Assembly (NCBI RefSeq): GCF_007995055.1
Contig: NZ_VOQQ01000001.1
Coordinates: 682,001-746,000 of the forward strand
Reading direction: 5' to 3'
DNA from: Sphingosinicella ginsenosidimutans
GTDB taxonomy: Bacteria; Pseudomonadota; Alphaproteobacteria; Sphingomonadales; Sphingomonadaceae
DNA length: 64,000 nt
Part shown: positions 29,623 through 38,914 of the stretch, piece by piece
How the letters are laid out: every line of letters begins with the position of its first letter
Position numbering within the stretch: the stretch's first letter is position 1
The notes under the pieces: generated by a model
The model's input: only the letters and a program-made list of their open reading frames with translations
What the model was told of the DNA's origin: nothing
The model's database searches: none
Translations under genes and position numbers: made by a program

Positions 29623-30324
29623 ATGCGCGTGCTGCTGATCGAAGACGAGCCGACGACGGCCAAGGCCATCGAGCTGATGCTCACGACCGAGGGCTTCAAC
29701 GTCTACACGACCGATCTTGGCGAGGAAGGCCTCGATCTGGGCAAGCTCTATGATTACGACATCATTTGCCTGGATCTCAACCTGCCCGACATGCACGGCT
29801 ATGACGTGCTGAAGAAGCTCCGGACCGCCAAGGTGGGGACCCCGGTGCTGATCCTGACCGGCGTCGCCGAGCTCGATTCCAAGGTGCGGGCGCTCGGCTT
29901 CGGGGCCGACGATTATGTCACCAAGCCGTTCCATCGCGACGAGCTCATCGCTCGAATCCACGCCATCGTGCGCCGCTCCAAGGGGCACAGCCAGTCGGTC
30001 ATCCGCACCGGCAAGCTGTCGGTCAATCTCGATGCCAAGACGGTCGAGGTCGACGGCGCCAGGGTGCATCTGACCGGCAAGGAATATGCGATGCTGGAGC
30101 TGCTCTCGCTCCGCAAGGGCACCACGCTCACCAAGGAAATGTTCCTGAACCACCTCTACGGCGGGATGGACGAGCCCGAGCTCAAGATCATCGACGTCTT
30201 CATCTGCAAGCTCAGGAAGAAGCTCAGCCTGGCCTGCGGCGGGGACAATTATATCGAGACCGTCTGGGGCCGCGGCTATGTGCTGCGCGAGCCCGAGGAA
30301 GGCGAAGCCGCCCAGGTCGCCTGA
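29623..30324 (+). CDS. ctrA: Cell-cycle response regulator CtrA
   Basis: A 233-aa OmpR-type response regulator. The phospho-acceptor Asp51 sits in [13 protein letters not shown], Lys in [13 protein letters not shown], and the winged-helix domain has [20 protein letters not shown] and [13 protein letters not shown]. The near-identity to alphaproteobacterial CtrA throughout supports the call. The C-terminus ends Val-Ala rather than the Ala-Ala degron known in Caulobacter. GGAGGG lies 9 bp before the ATG. A canonical terminator follows. Confidence 0.96.
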   Translation: MRVLLIEDEPTTAKAIELMLTTEGFNVYTTDLGEEGLDLGKLYDYDIICLDLNLPDMHGYDVLKKLRTAKVGTPVLILTGVAELDSKVRALGFGADDYVTKPFHRDELIARIHAIVRRSKGHSQSVIRTGKLSVNLDAKTVEVDGARVHLTGKEYAMLELLSLRKGTTLTKEMFLNHLYGGMDEPELKIIDVFICKLRKKLSLACGGDNYIETVWGRGYVLREPEEGEAAQVA

Positions 30325-30347
30325 ACCCGATTCCGGTCAATCCCGCG

Positions 30348-30381
30348 GGGGCCGGCGTCCGAAAGGGTGCCGGCCCCTTTT
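30348..30381. terminator. Intrinsic terminator after ctrA
   Basis: GGGGCCGGC (30348-30356) and its exact complement (30369-30377) are followed by TTTT on the plus strand. It lies between ctrA and the convergent MAPEG gene. Confidence 0.85.
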
Positions 30382-30783
30382 CTATAAGGCCGCGGCGATC
30401 GCCGGCTTGAGCAGCATGACGATCCCGACCACGCTCGCGCCCCAGACGAGCGTGCGCACCACCGGCACGCCCAGCGCGTAGAGCGGCAGGTAGATCACCC
30501 GCGCCACGATCCACACGATCGCGCCGATCTGCGTCCATCGATCGAACAGGTTCGCCGCGGCATCGACCAGGATCGCACCGACCACGATCGGGAAGGTTTC
30601 GAAGAAATTCGCCTGGGCTCGGATCATCCGCCCGACGATCGGCTGGGGCGGCGGCAGCGTCTCGTCGCGCGCGCCCATGTTCCAGGTCACGCCATATTGG
30701 CGGGTTTTCACCTGCGCCGCCGCGAAGATATGGACGAAGGCGAGGACGCAGCCCCAAGCGAGCACGGCGAGTTCGGTCGTCAT
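30382..30783 (-). CDS. MAPEG-family membrane protein
   Basis: A 133-aa inner-membrane protein of the MAPEG (membrane-associated eicosanoid/glutathione metabolism) family with four hydrophobic segments. MIRAQANFFETFPIVVGAI is the recognisable motif. ATG 30783 (MTTELAVLAWG) fits the first membrane helix better than a start 18 codons upstream. The bacterial substrate is unknown. Confidence 0.85.
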   Translation of the reverse strand: MTTELAVLAWGCVLAFVHIFAAAQVKTRQYGVTWNMGARDETLPPPQPIVGRMIRAQANFFETFPIVVGAILVDAAANLFDRWTQIGAIVWIVARVIYLPLYALGVPVVRTLVWGASVVGIVMLLKPAIAAAL

Positions 30784-30916
30784 GGCCGTGACGATAGCCC
30801 AGCAGGGCACCGTCGTCACGCGCACGACATGCTGCATCGCAAAAAATGGTTGCGCCCGGCCATCTTTGGGTCATGTTCCGGAGTGCGGCGCCGGCCGCGG
30901 CGGGACTGCGAGGTGG

Positions 30917-32371
30917 ATGGCGGGACGTTCGACCTTCGACGAGCTGTGGGGAACGAGCCGGGGCAGGACAGCGCGGCCGGGCTTCGAGCCGCTTGCCGAA
31001 TGGATCGAGAACGCGCCCGCCGGCGATCTCGAACGGCGGCAGCAGGCCGCGGAGGCCCTGTTCCGCAATCTCGGCATCACCTTCGCGGTCTATGGCGAGC
31101 AGGAGGCGGCGGAGCGCATCATCCCGTTCGACATCATCCCGCGCATCTTCTCGGCCGCCGAATGGGCGAGGCTTTCCGCCGGGCTGGAACAGCGGGTCAA
31201 CGCGATCAACGCCTTCATCGACGACGTCTACGGCCGCCGTCAGATCCTCGCCGACGGCATCGTCCCGCAGGACATCGTGCTCGGCAACGACCAGTTCTGC
31301 ATCCACTGCGCCGGCGCGAAGCCACCGCACGGCGTCTATGCCCATATCTGCGGCATCGACCTCATCCGCACCGGGCCGACCGACTTCTTCGTCCTGGAGG
31401 ACAATGCGCGCACGCCCTCCGGCGTCTCCTACATGCTCGAAAATCGCGAGGCGATGCTGCGGCTGTGCCCGGAGCTGTTCGAGGCCTTCCCGGTCCGTCC
31501 GGTCGATTCCTATCCGGAGCTGCTTCGCGACATGCTCTATTCGGTCGCGCCGCGCGGGACACGCGAGCCGACCTGCGTGCTGCTGACGCCGGGCCATTTC
31601 AATTCGGCCTATTACGAACACAGCTTCCTCGCCGACAATATGGGGATCGAGCTGGTCGAGGGCCGCGACCTCGAGGTCGATGACGACATCGTGTGGATGC
31701 GCACGATAGACGGGCGGGTGCGCGTCGACGTCATCTACCGACGGATCGACGACGCCTATCTCGACCCGCTCGTCTTCCGCCCGGACAGCGCGCTCGGCGT
31801 GCCGGGCCTGATGGCCGCCTATCTCGCGGGCAACGTCACGCTGGTGAACGCGCCCGGCACCGGCATTGCGGACGACAAGGCGATCTATTCCTACATGCCT
31901 GAAATCGTGCGCTATTATTCGGGCGAGGAGCCGATCCTTCCCAATGTCGAGACCTGGCGGTGCCGGGAGCCGGAGGCGCTGCAATATACGCTCGACCATC
32001 TTGACGAGCTGGTCGTGAAGCTGGTCGACGGATCGGGCGGCTATGGCATGCTGATCGGCCCGACCGCTTCGAGGCGGGAGATCGACGCGTTCCGCGCCGC
32101 GCTGGAAGCGCAGCCGCACCGCTATATCGCCCAGCCGACGCTCGCCCTTTCGACCGTGCCGACCCTGGTCGATCAGGGGATCGCGCCTCGCCATGTCGAT
32201 TTCCGTCCCTATGTCCTGACCGGATCGGACGGGGTCCGGCTCGTTCCGGGCGGCCTCACCCGGGTCGCGCTCCGCGAGGGCTCGCTGGTGGTCAATTCGA
32301 GCCAGGGGGGCGGGACCAAGGACAGTTTCGTCCTCGCCGATCGCGGCGGCGGCGATGAGGGGGCGGACTGA
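30917..32371 (+). CDS. Circularly permuted ATP-grasp protein
   Basis: A 484-aa protein of the circularly permuted type-2 ATP-grasp family (formerly DUF404/DUF407). NAINAFIDDVYGRRQIL, FFVLEDNARTPSGVSYMLEN, LVNAPGTGIADDKAIYSYMP and VVKLVDGSGGYGMLIGP are characteristic. Such enzymes are thought to be carboxylate-amine ligases. GAGGTGG precedes ATG 30917. Its stop overlaps the start of the alpha-E gene by one base, beginning a four-gene unit that ends in Anbu. Confidence 0.92.
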   Translation: MAGRSTFDELWGTSRGRTARPGFEPLAEWIENAPAGDLERRQQAAEALFRNLGITFAVYGEQEAAERIIPFDIIPRIFSAAEWARLSAGLEQRVNAINAFIDDVYGRRQILADGIVPQDIVLGNDQFCIHCAGAKPPHGVYAHICGIDLIRTGPTDFFVLEDNARTPSGVSYMLENREAMLRLCPELFEAFPVRPVDSYPELLRDMLYSVAPRGTREPTCVLLTPGHFNSAYYEHSFLADNMGIELVEGRDLEVDDDIVWMRTIDGRVRVDVIYRRIDDAYLDPLVFRPDSALGVPGLMAAYLAGNVTLVNAPGTGIADDKAIYSYMPEIVRYYSGEEPILPNVETWRCREPEALQYTLDHLDELVVKLVDGSGGYGMLIGPTASRREIDAFRAALEAQPHRYIAQPTLALSTVPTLVDQGIAPRHVDFRPYVLTGSDGVRLVPGGLTRVALREGSLVVNSSQGGGTKDSFVLADRGGGDEGAD

Positions 32372-33306
32372 TGCTCGCGCGCACCGCCGCCCACCTCTAC
32401 TGGATCGGCCGCTACATGGAGCGCGCGGAGTTCACCTGCCGGCTCATCGAGGCGACGATCCGCCTGACCGCGCTCGGCGATCATGCGAGCGGCGATCGCG
32501 CGTGGCGCAGCGCGCTCAGCGTCGTCGGCGTGCAGAGCGAGTTCGACGCCGGCGGCGAGCCGTTCAGCGCCGCCGCGGTCCGCCGCTATCTGACGCTGTC
32601 GGAAGACACGCCGAGCTCGATCCGCGCCTGCCTCGCCGCCGCGCGCGACAATGCGCGGGCGGCGCGCACCGCGCTCACCGTGGAAGCCTGGCAGGCGATC
32701 AACCGCGCCTGGCTCATCATCCGCGACCGCAGCCGCCCCGGCGGCCCGCAGGCGACGCTGAACATGATCGAGGAGCTGAAGGCGGAGATACGCGGCTTCG
32801 AGGGCGCGATCGGGCGGATGCTGCGATCCGAGGGCTGCTGGTTCATCGAGCTCGGCGCGGTCGTGGAGCGCGGCGACAACACGGCGCGGCTGCTCGACGT
32901 CAAATATTATCTGCTGCTGCCCCCCGGGCAGGAGGTGGGCGGCGCGCTCGATCGGGACCAGTGGACGACGATCCTGCAGATCGTCTCGGCCAGGACCGCC
33001 TACCGCCACATCTATCGTGGCCCGCTCCAGCCGTGGCTGGTCGCCGATTTCCTGATCTTCCGATCGGAGATGCCGCGCTCGCTCGCCGCTTCGGCCGGGG
33101 AGGCGGTGGAGCTGCTCGGCCATTTCGCCGCCTTGTCGGGGCGCCAGGGCGCGGCCGACCGGTTGGCGCGGCAGCGGCTCGACCGGATCGAGGACCTCGA
33201 TATCGTCACCATCTTCCAGGGCGGCCTGCACGAATGGCTCCACGCCTATATCGGCGAGAATGCCGCGCTCGATGCTGCGATCGCCCGGCAGTTCAGGTTC
33301 GGCTGA
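32371..33306 (+). CDS. Alpha-E domain protein
   Basis: A 311-aa all-helical protein of the alpha-E family. MLARTAAHLYWIGRYMERAE at the N-terminus and FIELGAVVERGDNTARLLDV are its signatures. Its molecular role is unknown; it nearly always accompanies the permuted ATP-grasp protein and may be its partner. It overlaps both neighbours by one base (TGATG). Confidence 0.92.
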   Translation: MLARTAAHLYWIGRYMERAEFTCRLIEATIRLTALGDHASGDRAWRSALSVVGVQSEFDAGGEPFSAAAVRRYLTLSEDTPSSIRACLAAARDNARAARTALTVEAWQAINRAWLIIRDRSRPGGPQATLNMIEELKAEIRGFEGAIGRMLRSEGCWFIELGAVVERGDNTARLLDVKYYLLLPPGQEVGGALDRDQWTTILQIVSARTAYRHIYRGPLQPWLVADFLIFRSEMPRSLAASAGEAVELLGHFAALSGRQGAADRLARQRLDRIEDLDIVTIFQGGLHEWLHAYIGENAALDAAIARQFRFG

Positions 33307-34130
33307 TGCGGCTCGATGTCCACTATCGCACCGCCTATCGCTACGACGAGGCGCCGCAGCGCGTCATCCAGCTCCTGCGCGTCACCCCGCCCAGCTTTTC
33401 GGGGCAGAGCGTGATCGACTGGCGGATCGACATGGATTGCGACGCGCGTCTCCGCGAGGCGCGCGACGGCTACGGCAATATCGTCCACATGCTTTACCTC
33501 GACCGGCCGGCGAAGGAGCTGCGGATCACCGTGTGCGGTCGTGTCGTGACCGAGGACCGCGCGGGCATCGTCCAGGGCGTTCCCCACGATCTGCCGCCGC
33601 CGATCTTCCTGCGCGATACGCCGCTGACCGCGCCGGGCCCGGCGATCCGGGCGCTCGCGCAGTCGGCCGGCGGCGGCGCGCCGCTCGATCGGGTCCACGC
33701 CCTTTCGGCCCGCCTCCACGCGACGATGCGGTTCGATGCCGGAGCGACGGAGGCCGATACCAGCGCCGAACATGCCTGCGCCGAAGGCCACGGCGTCTGC
33801 CAGGATTTCGCGCAGGTCCTCGCCAGCGCGGCGCGCCTCAACGGCATTCCGGCGCGCTACGTCTCCGGTCACCTCTTCCGCCGGGACGGCGCGCACGACC
33901 AGAGCGCCGCCCATGCCTGGACCGAAGCCTGGATCGAGGAGCTCGGCTGGGTCGGCTTCGATCCTGTCAACGGCATCTGCCCCGACGATGCCTATATCCG
34001 CGTCGCGAGCGGCCTCGATTATCGCGACGCGGCGCCGGTCGCCGGCGCACGATCCGGTGGCGGGACCGAACATCTCTCGGTAGAAGTCGCGGTCACTGGC
34101 GTGCAGGCGCAGACGCAACATCAATCCTGA
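33306..34130 (+). CDS. Transglutaminase-like protein (putative cysteine protease)
   Basis: A 274-aa protein with the bacterial transglutaminase N-terminal beta domain (MRLDVHYRTAYRYDEAPQRV) and a papain-like transglutaminase core. The catalytic triad is visible: C165 in GVCQDFA, H203 in HAWTEAW and D219 in FDPVNG. Members likely hydrolyse or form amide bonds. It lies between alpha-E and the Anbu gene, 16 bp before the latter. Confidence 0.92.
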   Translation: MRLDVHYRTAYRYDEAPQRVIQLLRVTPPSFSGQSVIDWRIDMDCDARLREARDGYGNIVHMLYLDRPAKELRITVCGRVVTEDRAGIVQGVPHDLPPPIFLRDTPLTAPGPAIRALAQSAGGGAPLDRVHALSARLHATMRFDAGATEADTSAEHACAEGHGVCQDFAQVLASAARLNGIPARYVSGHLFRRDGAHDQSAAHAWTEAWIEELGWVGFDPVNGICPDDAYIRVASGLDYRDAAPVAGARSGGGTEHLSVEVAVTGVQAQTQHQS

Positions 34131-34146
34131 TCGAAACGGGAAGCCT

Positions 34147-34914
34147 ATGACCTATTGCCTCGGCATGCTGCTGGATTCGGGCCTCATCATGATCGCCGAC
34201 ACCCGCACCAATGCCGGCGTCGACGACATCTCTTCCTATCGCAAGCTCCACGTCCTCGCCGACACGCCCGAACGCAGCATCTTCGCCGCGTCCGCCGGCA
34301 ATCTTTCGACCACGCAGATGGCGATCAGCCTGCTGCGCGAGGGCGTTCCGCCGACGGACGGCGAAGCCATCGGCCCGGACGAGCTGCTGCCGACCATCGC
34401 CGAGCCGACGACGATGTTCCGCGCGGCCCAGCTGGTCGGCGACGCCGTCAAGTTCGCCAACGACACGGTCGGCCGGGCGCTCGCGCCGCTGAAGATCAGC
34501 GCGTCCTCGTCGATCATCCTCGGCGGCCGGATCGGCAATCAGCCGCCGTCGCTCTACCTCATCTATTCCGCCGGCAACTTCATCGAATGCAAGCCGGACG
34601 TTCCCTTCTTCCAGATCGGCGAGACCAAATATGGCCGGCCGATCCTCGACCGGGTGGTGAGCGGGCACACGCCGCTCGCGGAGGCGGTGAAGATCGCCTT
34701 CCTCTCCTTCGACGCCTCGATCCGGTCGAACCTCGCGGTCGGCCTGCCGCTCGACATGGTGGTGCTGCCCAGCCATGTCGGATCGCGGCCGTTCCAGCGG
34801 CGGATCGAGGTCAACGATCCCTATTACAACGATCTGTCGATGCGCTGGGGCGATCTTCTGAACGATGCGGCGCAGGCCATTCCCGACCCGCCGTTCATGC
34901 CCGATCTGATCTGA
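34147..34914 (+). CDS. Anbu-type bacterial proteasome-like peptidase
   Basis: A 255-aa Ntn-hydrolase of the Anbu (bacterial proteasome homologue) family. The expected N-terminal nucleophile Thr2 directly follows Met1 (MTYCLG), with IADTRTNAGVDDISSY, SAGNLSTTQ and FQIGETKYGRPILDR as family motifs. GGGAAG lies just before ATG 34147. It is last in an operon with the ATP-grasp, alpha-E and transglutaminase-like genes. Peptidase activity and natural substrate are unsettled for this family. Confidence 0.93.
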   Translation: MTYCLGMLLDSGLIMIADTRTNAGVDDISSYRKLHVLADTPERSIFAASAGNLSTTQMAISLLREGVPPTDGEAIGPDELLPTIAEPTTMFRAAQLVGDAVKFANDTVGRALAPLKISASSSIILGGRIGNQPPSLYLIYSAGNFIECKPDVPFFQIGETKYGRPILDRVVSGHTPLAEAVKIAFLSFDASIRSNLAVGLPLDMVVLPSHVGSRPFQRRIEVNDPYYNDLSMRWGDLLNDAAQAIPDPPFMPDLI

Positions 34915-34950
34915 ACGCCGGACCGCCGCGGACCGGACGCGCCGGCGCGG

Positions 34951-35709
34951 CTATCCCAGCGCCAGCTCGCGCTGCTCGGGATCGAAGCGCCGCCAGCCGC
35001 CGGGACCGAGCTTTTCGAGCGGGCGGAAGCGCGACTTGTAGGCCATGCGCTTCGAATCCTCGACCCAGTAGCCCAGATAGACATAGGGCAGGCCGGCATT
35101 CCCCGCGCGCACGATATGATCGAGGATGATATAGGTGCCGAGCCCCGCGCGCCGCTCGTCATCGGGCTCGAAGAAGCTGTAGATCATCGACAGCCCGTCC
35201 GCCTGCTGATCGGTCAGGCATGCGCCGACCAGCCGGCCGGGCCGCCCGTCCTGGGATGGCTCGCGATATTCGACGATGTAGGTCTTCACCGGGCTCTGCT
35301 CGACCATGTCGGCGAAATCATGCTCGTCCATCTCGACCATCCCGCCCTCGGGATGGCGCCGCTTCAGGTAGCGGCGGAGCAGCTCATATTGCTCCTCGGT
35401 CGCCCAGGCCTTGCACGCGCTGACCTCGAGATCGGCGTTGCGGCGAAGCGTCTTGCGCTGGGTCGCGCTCGGCTGGAACTCCCCGGTGACGACCCGCACC
35501 GAAACGCATGCCGTGCAGTCCACGCAGGAGGGCCGATAGGCCACGTTCTGGCTGCGGCGGAAGCCGATCCGGCCGAGCGCGTCATTGAGCTCGCCCGCAT
35601 GGGGCCCGCTCAGCTCGGTGAACACCTTCCGCTCGATCCTGCCGGCGAGATAGGGACACGGCGCGGGCGTCGTCACGAAAAAACGTGGAAAGCGGAACGG
35701 GGCGCTCAA
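34951..35709 (-). CDS. bpt: Aspartate/glutamate leucyltransferase
   Basis: A 252-aa GNAT-like transferase that adds leucine to N-terminal Asp/Glu, marking proteins for ClpS/ClpAP. The N-terminal Cys-x-Tyr segment (C18 in APCPYLAGR) and the cysteine cluster CVDCTAC (C62, C65, C68) match Bpt; C-terminal [16 protein letters not shown] is conserved. It is convergent with the Anbu operon, 36 bp away. Confidence 0.93.
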   Translation of the reverse strand: MSAPFRFPRFFVTTPAPCPYLAGRIERKVFTELSGPHAGELNDALGRIGFRRSQNVAYRPSCVDCTACVSVRVVTGEFQPSATQRKTLRRNADLEVSACKAWATEEQYELLRRYLKRRHPEGGMVEMDEHDFADMVEQSPVKTYIVEYREPSQDGRPGRLVGACLTDQQADGLSMIYSFFEPDDERRAGLGTYIILDHIVRAGNAGLPYVYLGYWVEDSKRMAYKSRFRPLEKLGPGGWRRFDPEQRELALG

Positions 35710-35830
35710 TTCGACTCCACCGGCAAGCAGGTTGGGAGCCCGTTTATGATCCCTGCCGACCCCCTTGAAAAGCAGCCGTGCGGTGAATGACCGCCATCTT
35801 CGACAGGGCGTGCCGGCTTGGGACGACGGC

Positions 35831-37072
35831 TCACTCGATCGTCACCGGATGGACCCGATAGCCCTCGTTCCCCAGCGTTTCGACGAGCCGCTGGATCTGG
35901 TGCGCGTCGCGCGCCTCGCACTCCACCTCGATCGCCGCATCCTTGGCGGGGAGGCTGGTGAAGATGCGCTGATGGAGCACTTCGACCACATTGACCTGGT
36001 GAGCGGAGAAGAGCTTCATCACCGCGACCAGCGCGCCGGGGCGGTCCTGAAGCTCGATGCGCAGCCGTGTCATCCGGCCGGACCGCGCGAGATCGCGAAG
36101 CAGCACGTTGGCCAGCAGGTGCGTGTCGATATTGCCGCCGGAGACGACGAGGCCGATCCGGCGCCCGCGATAGCGTTCCGGAGCGCCGAGCATCGCCGCC
36201 AGCGCCGCGGCGCCGGCCCCTTCCGCCACCGTCTTTTCGGCGGCGACCAGCATCGCCACCGCCGCCTCGATGTCGCGCTCTGGGGCGAGGACGATATCGT
36301 CGACCAGCGCCTCGATGATCGGCGCAGTCTGCTCGCCCGGCGCCTTGACCGCGATCCCCTCGGCGATCGTGTCGCCGGCGCAGGCGAGGCCCGGCTTGCC
36401 GGCGAAGCGCCCGTACATGCTCGGGTAGAGCTCCGCTTCGACGCCGACGATCCCGATCTCCGGCTTCAGGGCATGGGCGGCGACCGCGATGCCCGAAATG
36501 AGCCCGCCGCCGCCGATCGGCACGATCAGCACATCGACATCCGGCGCATCGGCGAGCAGTTCCAGCGCGACCGTCCCCTGCCCCGCCATCACGTCGGGAT
36601 CGTCGAAAGGATGGACGAAGGTCAGCCCGCGCTCGTCGGCCAGCCGCCGCGCCTCGGCATAGGCTTCCTCGAACACCGCCCCGTGCAGCACCACCTCCGC
36701 GCCATGTCCCTCCGTCTGGCTCACCTTCACGATCGGGGTCGGCGTGGGCATCACGATCACCGCCGGGACGCCGAGCCGGCGGGCATGATAAGCGAGCGCC
36801 TGGGCGTGATTGCCGGCCGACGCCGCGATCACGCCGCGCGCGCGCATCGCCTCGTCCATCAGCAGCAATTTGTTGAGCGCGCCGCGCTCCTTGTAGGCGC
36901 CGGTATGCTGGAGATTTTCGAACTTCACCCAGATGTCGGCGCCGAACCGCTCCGAGAGCACGCGGCTGTAGAGCGTCGGCGTGCGCACGACCGCTCCGTC
37001 GATCCGCCGGGCCGCCGCCTCGATCTCCGCAAGTCCGAAGGGAAGGTTGGTCGAGGATGCAGGGGTCGCCAT
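35831..37072 (-). CDS. ilvA: Threonine ammonia-lyase
   Basis: A 413-aa PLP enzyme converting threonine to 2-oxobutanoate, the first step toward isoleucine. The PLP lysine is K61 ([13 protein letters not shown]), the phosphate-binding loop is [11 protein letters not shown], and a short ACT-like regulatory domain ([19 protein letters not shown]) ends the protein. It is the shorter form with one ACT domain. ATG 37072 was chosen because the family N-terminus follows. It could alternatively be a catabolic TdcB-type enzyme. Confidence 0.9.
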   Translation of the reverse strand: MATPASSTNLPFGLAEIEAAARRIDGAVVRTPTLYSRVLSERFGADIWVKFENLQHTGAYKERGALNKLLLMDEAMRARGVIAASAGNHAQALAYHARRLGVPAVIVMPTPTPIVKVSQTEGHGAEVVLHGAVFEEAYAEARRLADERGLTFVHPFDDPDVMAGQGTVALELLADAPDVDVLIVPIGGGGLISGIAVAAHALKPEIGIVGVEAELYPSMYGRFAGKPGLACAGDTIAEGIAVKAPGEQTAPIIEALVDDIVLAPERDIEAAVAMLVAAEKTVAEGAGAAALAAMLGAPERYRGRRIGLVVSGGNIDTHLLANVLLRDLARSGRMTRLRIELQDRPGALVAVMKLFSAHQVNVVEVLHQRIFTSLPAKDAAIEVECEARDAHQIQRLVETLGNEGYRVHPVTIE

Positions 37073-37129
37073 GCGCCAGCCGTCTAGACCATCTGGCGCA
37101 CAGGGCAAACAGGCCTTATCGGCTGACCC

Positions 37130-38782
37130 ATGCTGCGCTTCCTGATCGCCCTCGCCGCATTGCTCGGCGCCAGCCCCGCCCTCGCCGATCTTCTGGTCGA
37201 CCATGTCAACGGCTACACGATGGAGGACGGGCGGCTGACGCGCTTCACCGGCCTCCTTGTCGGCGACGACGGCCGGGTCGAGCGCCTTCTCCACGAGGGG
37301 GAGCGAAGGCCGGAGCGCCCGCGCTACCTGCTCGACGGCCATGGCCGCACGATGCTGCCCGGCCTGATCGACGCGCACGGCCATGTCATGGAGCTCGGCC
37401 TCGGCGCGCTCGCGGTCGACCTGTCCGACACCAATTCGCTCGAGGAGGCGCAGCAGCGCATCCGCCAATATGCCGCCGCCAATCCAAGCCCGCGCTGGAT
37501 CGTCGGCTTCGGCTGGAACCAGGAACGCTGGCATCTCGGCCGCTTCCCGACCGCCGCCGATCTCGACGCCGCGGTCGCCGATCGCCCGGTCTGGCTGGTT
37601 CGCGTGGACGGCCATGCCGGCTGGGCGAACAGCCTGGCGATGCGCGAGGCGGGGGTCACGGCGGCCACCCAGGCGCCGACGGGCGGCCGGATCGAGCGGA
37701 CGGGCCGCAACCCTTCGGGCGTCTTCGTCGATGCCGCCCGCCAGCTCATCGAACATGCGGTGCCGCCGCCATTGCCGATCGTGCGCGATCGCGCCTTTCA
37801 GCGCGCGCAGGACATCCTGCTCGGCTTCGGCGTCACCGCGACCGCGGACATGGGCACCGATCAGGAAGCCTGGAACACGATGCGCCGCGCCGGCGATGCC
37901 GGGCATCTGAACGTACGCATCTTTTCCTATGCGCTCGGCGTCGACAATCTGCTCGCCATCGCCGGCACCGGGCCGACTCCGTGGCTCTATGACGGCCACC
38001 TCAGGATGGGCGGCGTGAAGCTCTACATGGATGGCGCGCTCGGATCGCGCGGCGCCTGGCTGAAGCAGGATTATGCCGACGCGCCCGGCCAGCGCGGCTA
38101 CCCCCTGATGACCGACACGGTGCTGAAGAACCTGATGAGCCGCGCCGCGATGGATCATTTCCAGATCGCGGTCCACGCCATCGGCGATGCCGCCAATGCC
38201 GAGCTTCTCGATGCGATCGATGAGCTTTCCGGCACCTATACGGGCGATCGGCGCTGGCGGATCGAACATGCGCAGATCGTCGATCCCGCGGACCTGCCGC
38301 GCTTCGCGGCGCACGGCATCGTCGCATCGATGCAGCCGACCCACGAGACCTCCGACTGGCGCATGGCCGAGGCGCGCATGAGCGTCGATCGCCTGCGCGG
38401 TTCCTATGCCTGGCACACCATGCTGGACGAGCATGTGCCGCTCGCCTTCGGCTCCGATTATCCGGTCGAAAGCCCGAACCCCTTCCCGGGCATGGCCGCC
38501 GCGATCAGCCGGGAGGATGCCGGCGGGCAGCCGCCGGGGGGCTGGTTCCCCGATCAGCGGCTGACGCTGGAGCAGGCCTTCGCGGCCTTCACGACCGGCG
38601 GCGCCTATGCCGGCTTTGCCGAGGACCGGCTCGGATCGCTGACGCCGGGCCATATGGCCGATTTCATCTTCATCGATCGCGACATCTTCGCCGATCGCGA
38701 TCCCGCCAGCATCCGCGCGACGCAGGTCATGGAAACCTGGGTCGGCGGCCGGAAGGTGTGGGAACGGCGGAGCGCGAACTGA
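37130..38782 (+). CDS. Exported amidohydrolase (YtcJ-like)
   Basis: A 550-aa metal-dependent hydrolase of the amidohydrolase superfamily. A signal peptide (LIALAALLGASPALA) precedes the composite domain; metal ligands include H83 and H85 in GLIDAHGHV, and AVHAIGDAAN and FGSDYPVESPNPFPGM follow. Substrate unknown; YtcJ-like members act on amides or lactones. Divergent from ilvA. Confidence 0.88.
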   Translation: MLRFLIALAALLGASPALADLLVDHVNGYTMEDGRLTRFTGLLVGDDGRVERLLHEGERRPERPRYLLDGHGRTMLPGLIDAHGHVMELGLGALAVDLSDTNSLEEAQQRIRQYAAANPSPRWIVGFGWNQERWHLGRFPTAADLDAAVADRPVWLVRVDGHAGWANSLAMREAGVTAATQAPTGGRIERTGRNPSGVFVDAARQLIEHAVPPPLPIVRDRAFQRAQDILLGFGVTATADMGTDQEAWNTMRRAGDAGHLNVRIFSYALGVDNLLAIAGTGPTPWLYDGHLRMGGVKLYMDGALGSRGAWLKQDYADAPGQRGYPLMTDTVLKNLMSRAAMDHFQIAVHAIGDAANAELLDAIDELSGTYTGDRRWRIEHAQIVDPADLPRFAAHGIVASMQPTHETSDWRMAEARMSVDRLRGSYAWHTMLDEHVPLAFGSDYPVESPNPFPGMAAAISREDAGGQPPGGWFPDQRLTLEQAFAAFTTGGAYAGFAEDRLGSLTPGHMADFIFIDRDIFADRDPASIRATQVMETWVGGRKVWERRSAN

Positions 38783-38791
38783 TCCTTCCTG

Positions 38792-38894
38792 TGAAGCGAA
38801 GCTTCATGGGGAGCGGGGCCGTCCGCAGCACGCTGGAGGGGATTGCGGCGCCGGAGAGCCCCTCCGCCAGCCTCCGGCTGGTCCCGCTCCCCAT
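38792..38894. repeat. Long imperfect palindrome between convergent genes
   Basis: A small hairpin TGAAGC-GAA-GCTTCA (38792-38806) abuts a larger one whose outer 12-bp arms ATGGGGAGCGGG (38806-38817) and complement (38883-38894) enclose further pairing, CTGGAGGGG (38833-38841) with CCCCTCC-GC-CAG. It lies between the amidohydrolase and dsbD-like genes and may be a repeat element or a double terminator. Confidence 0.6.
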
Positions 38895-38914
38895 CGCCTG
38901 CGGCGACAGGGCGA

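Noticed and set aside
35831..38653. A 940-codon frame extending ilvA upstream
   Set aside because: Only the last 413 residues are threonine ammonia-lyase; the extension is antisense to the amidohydrolase gene.
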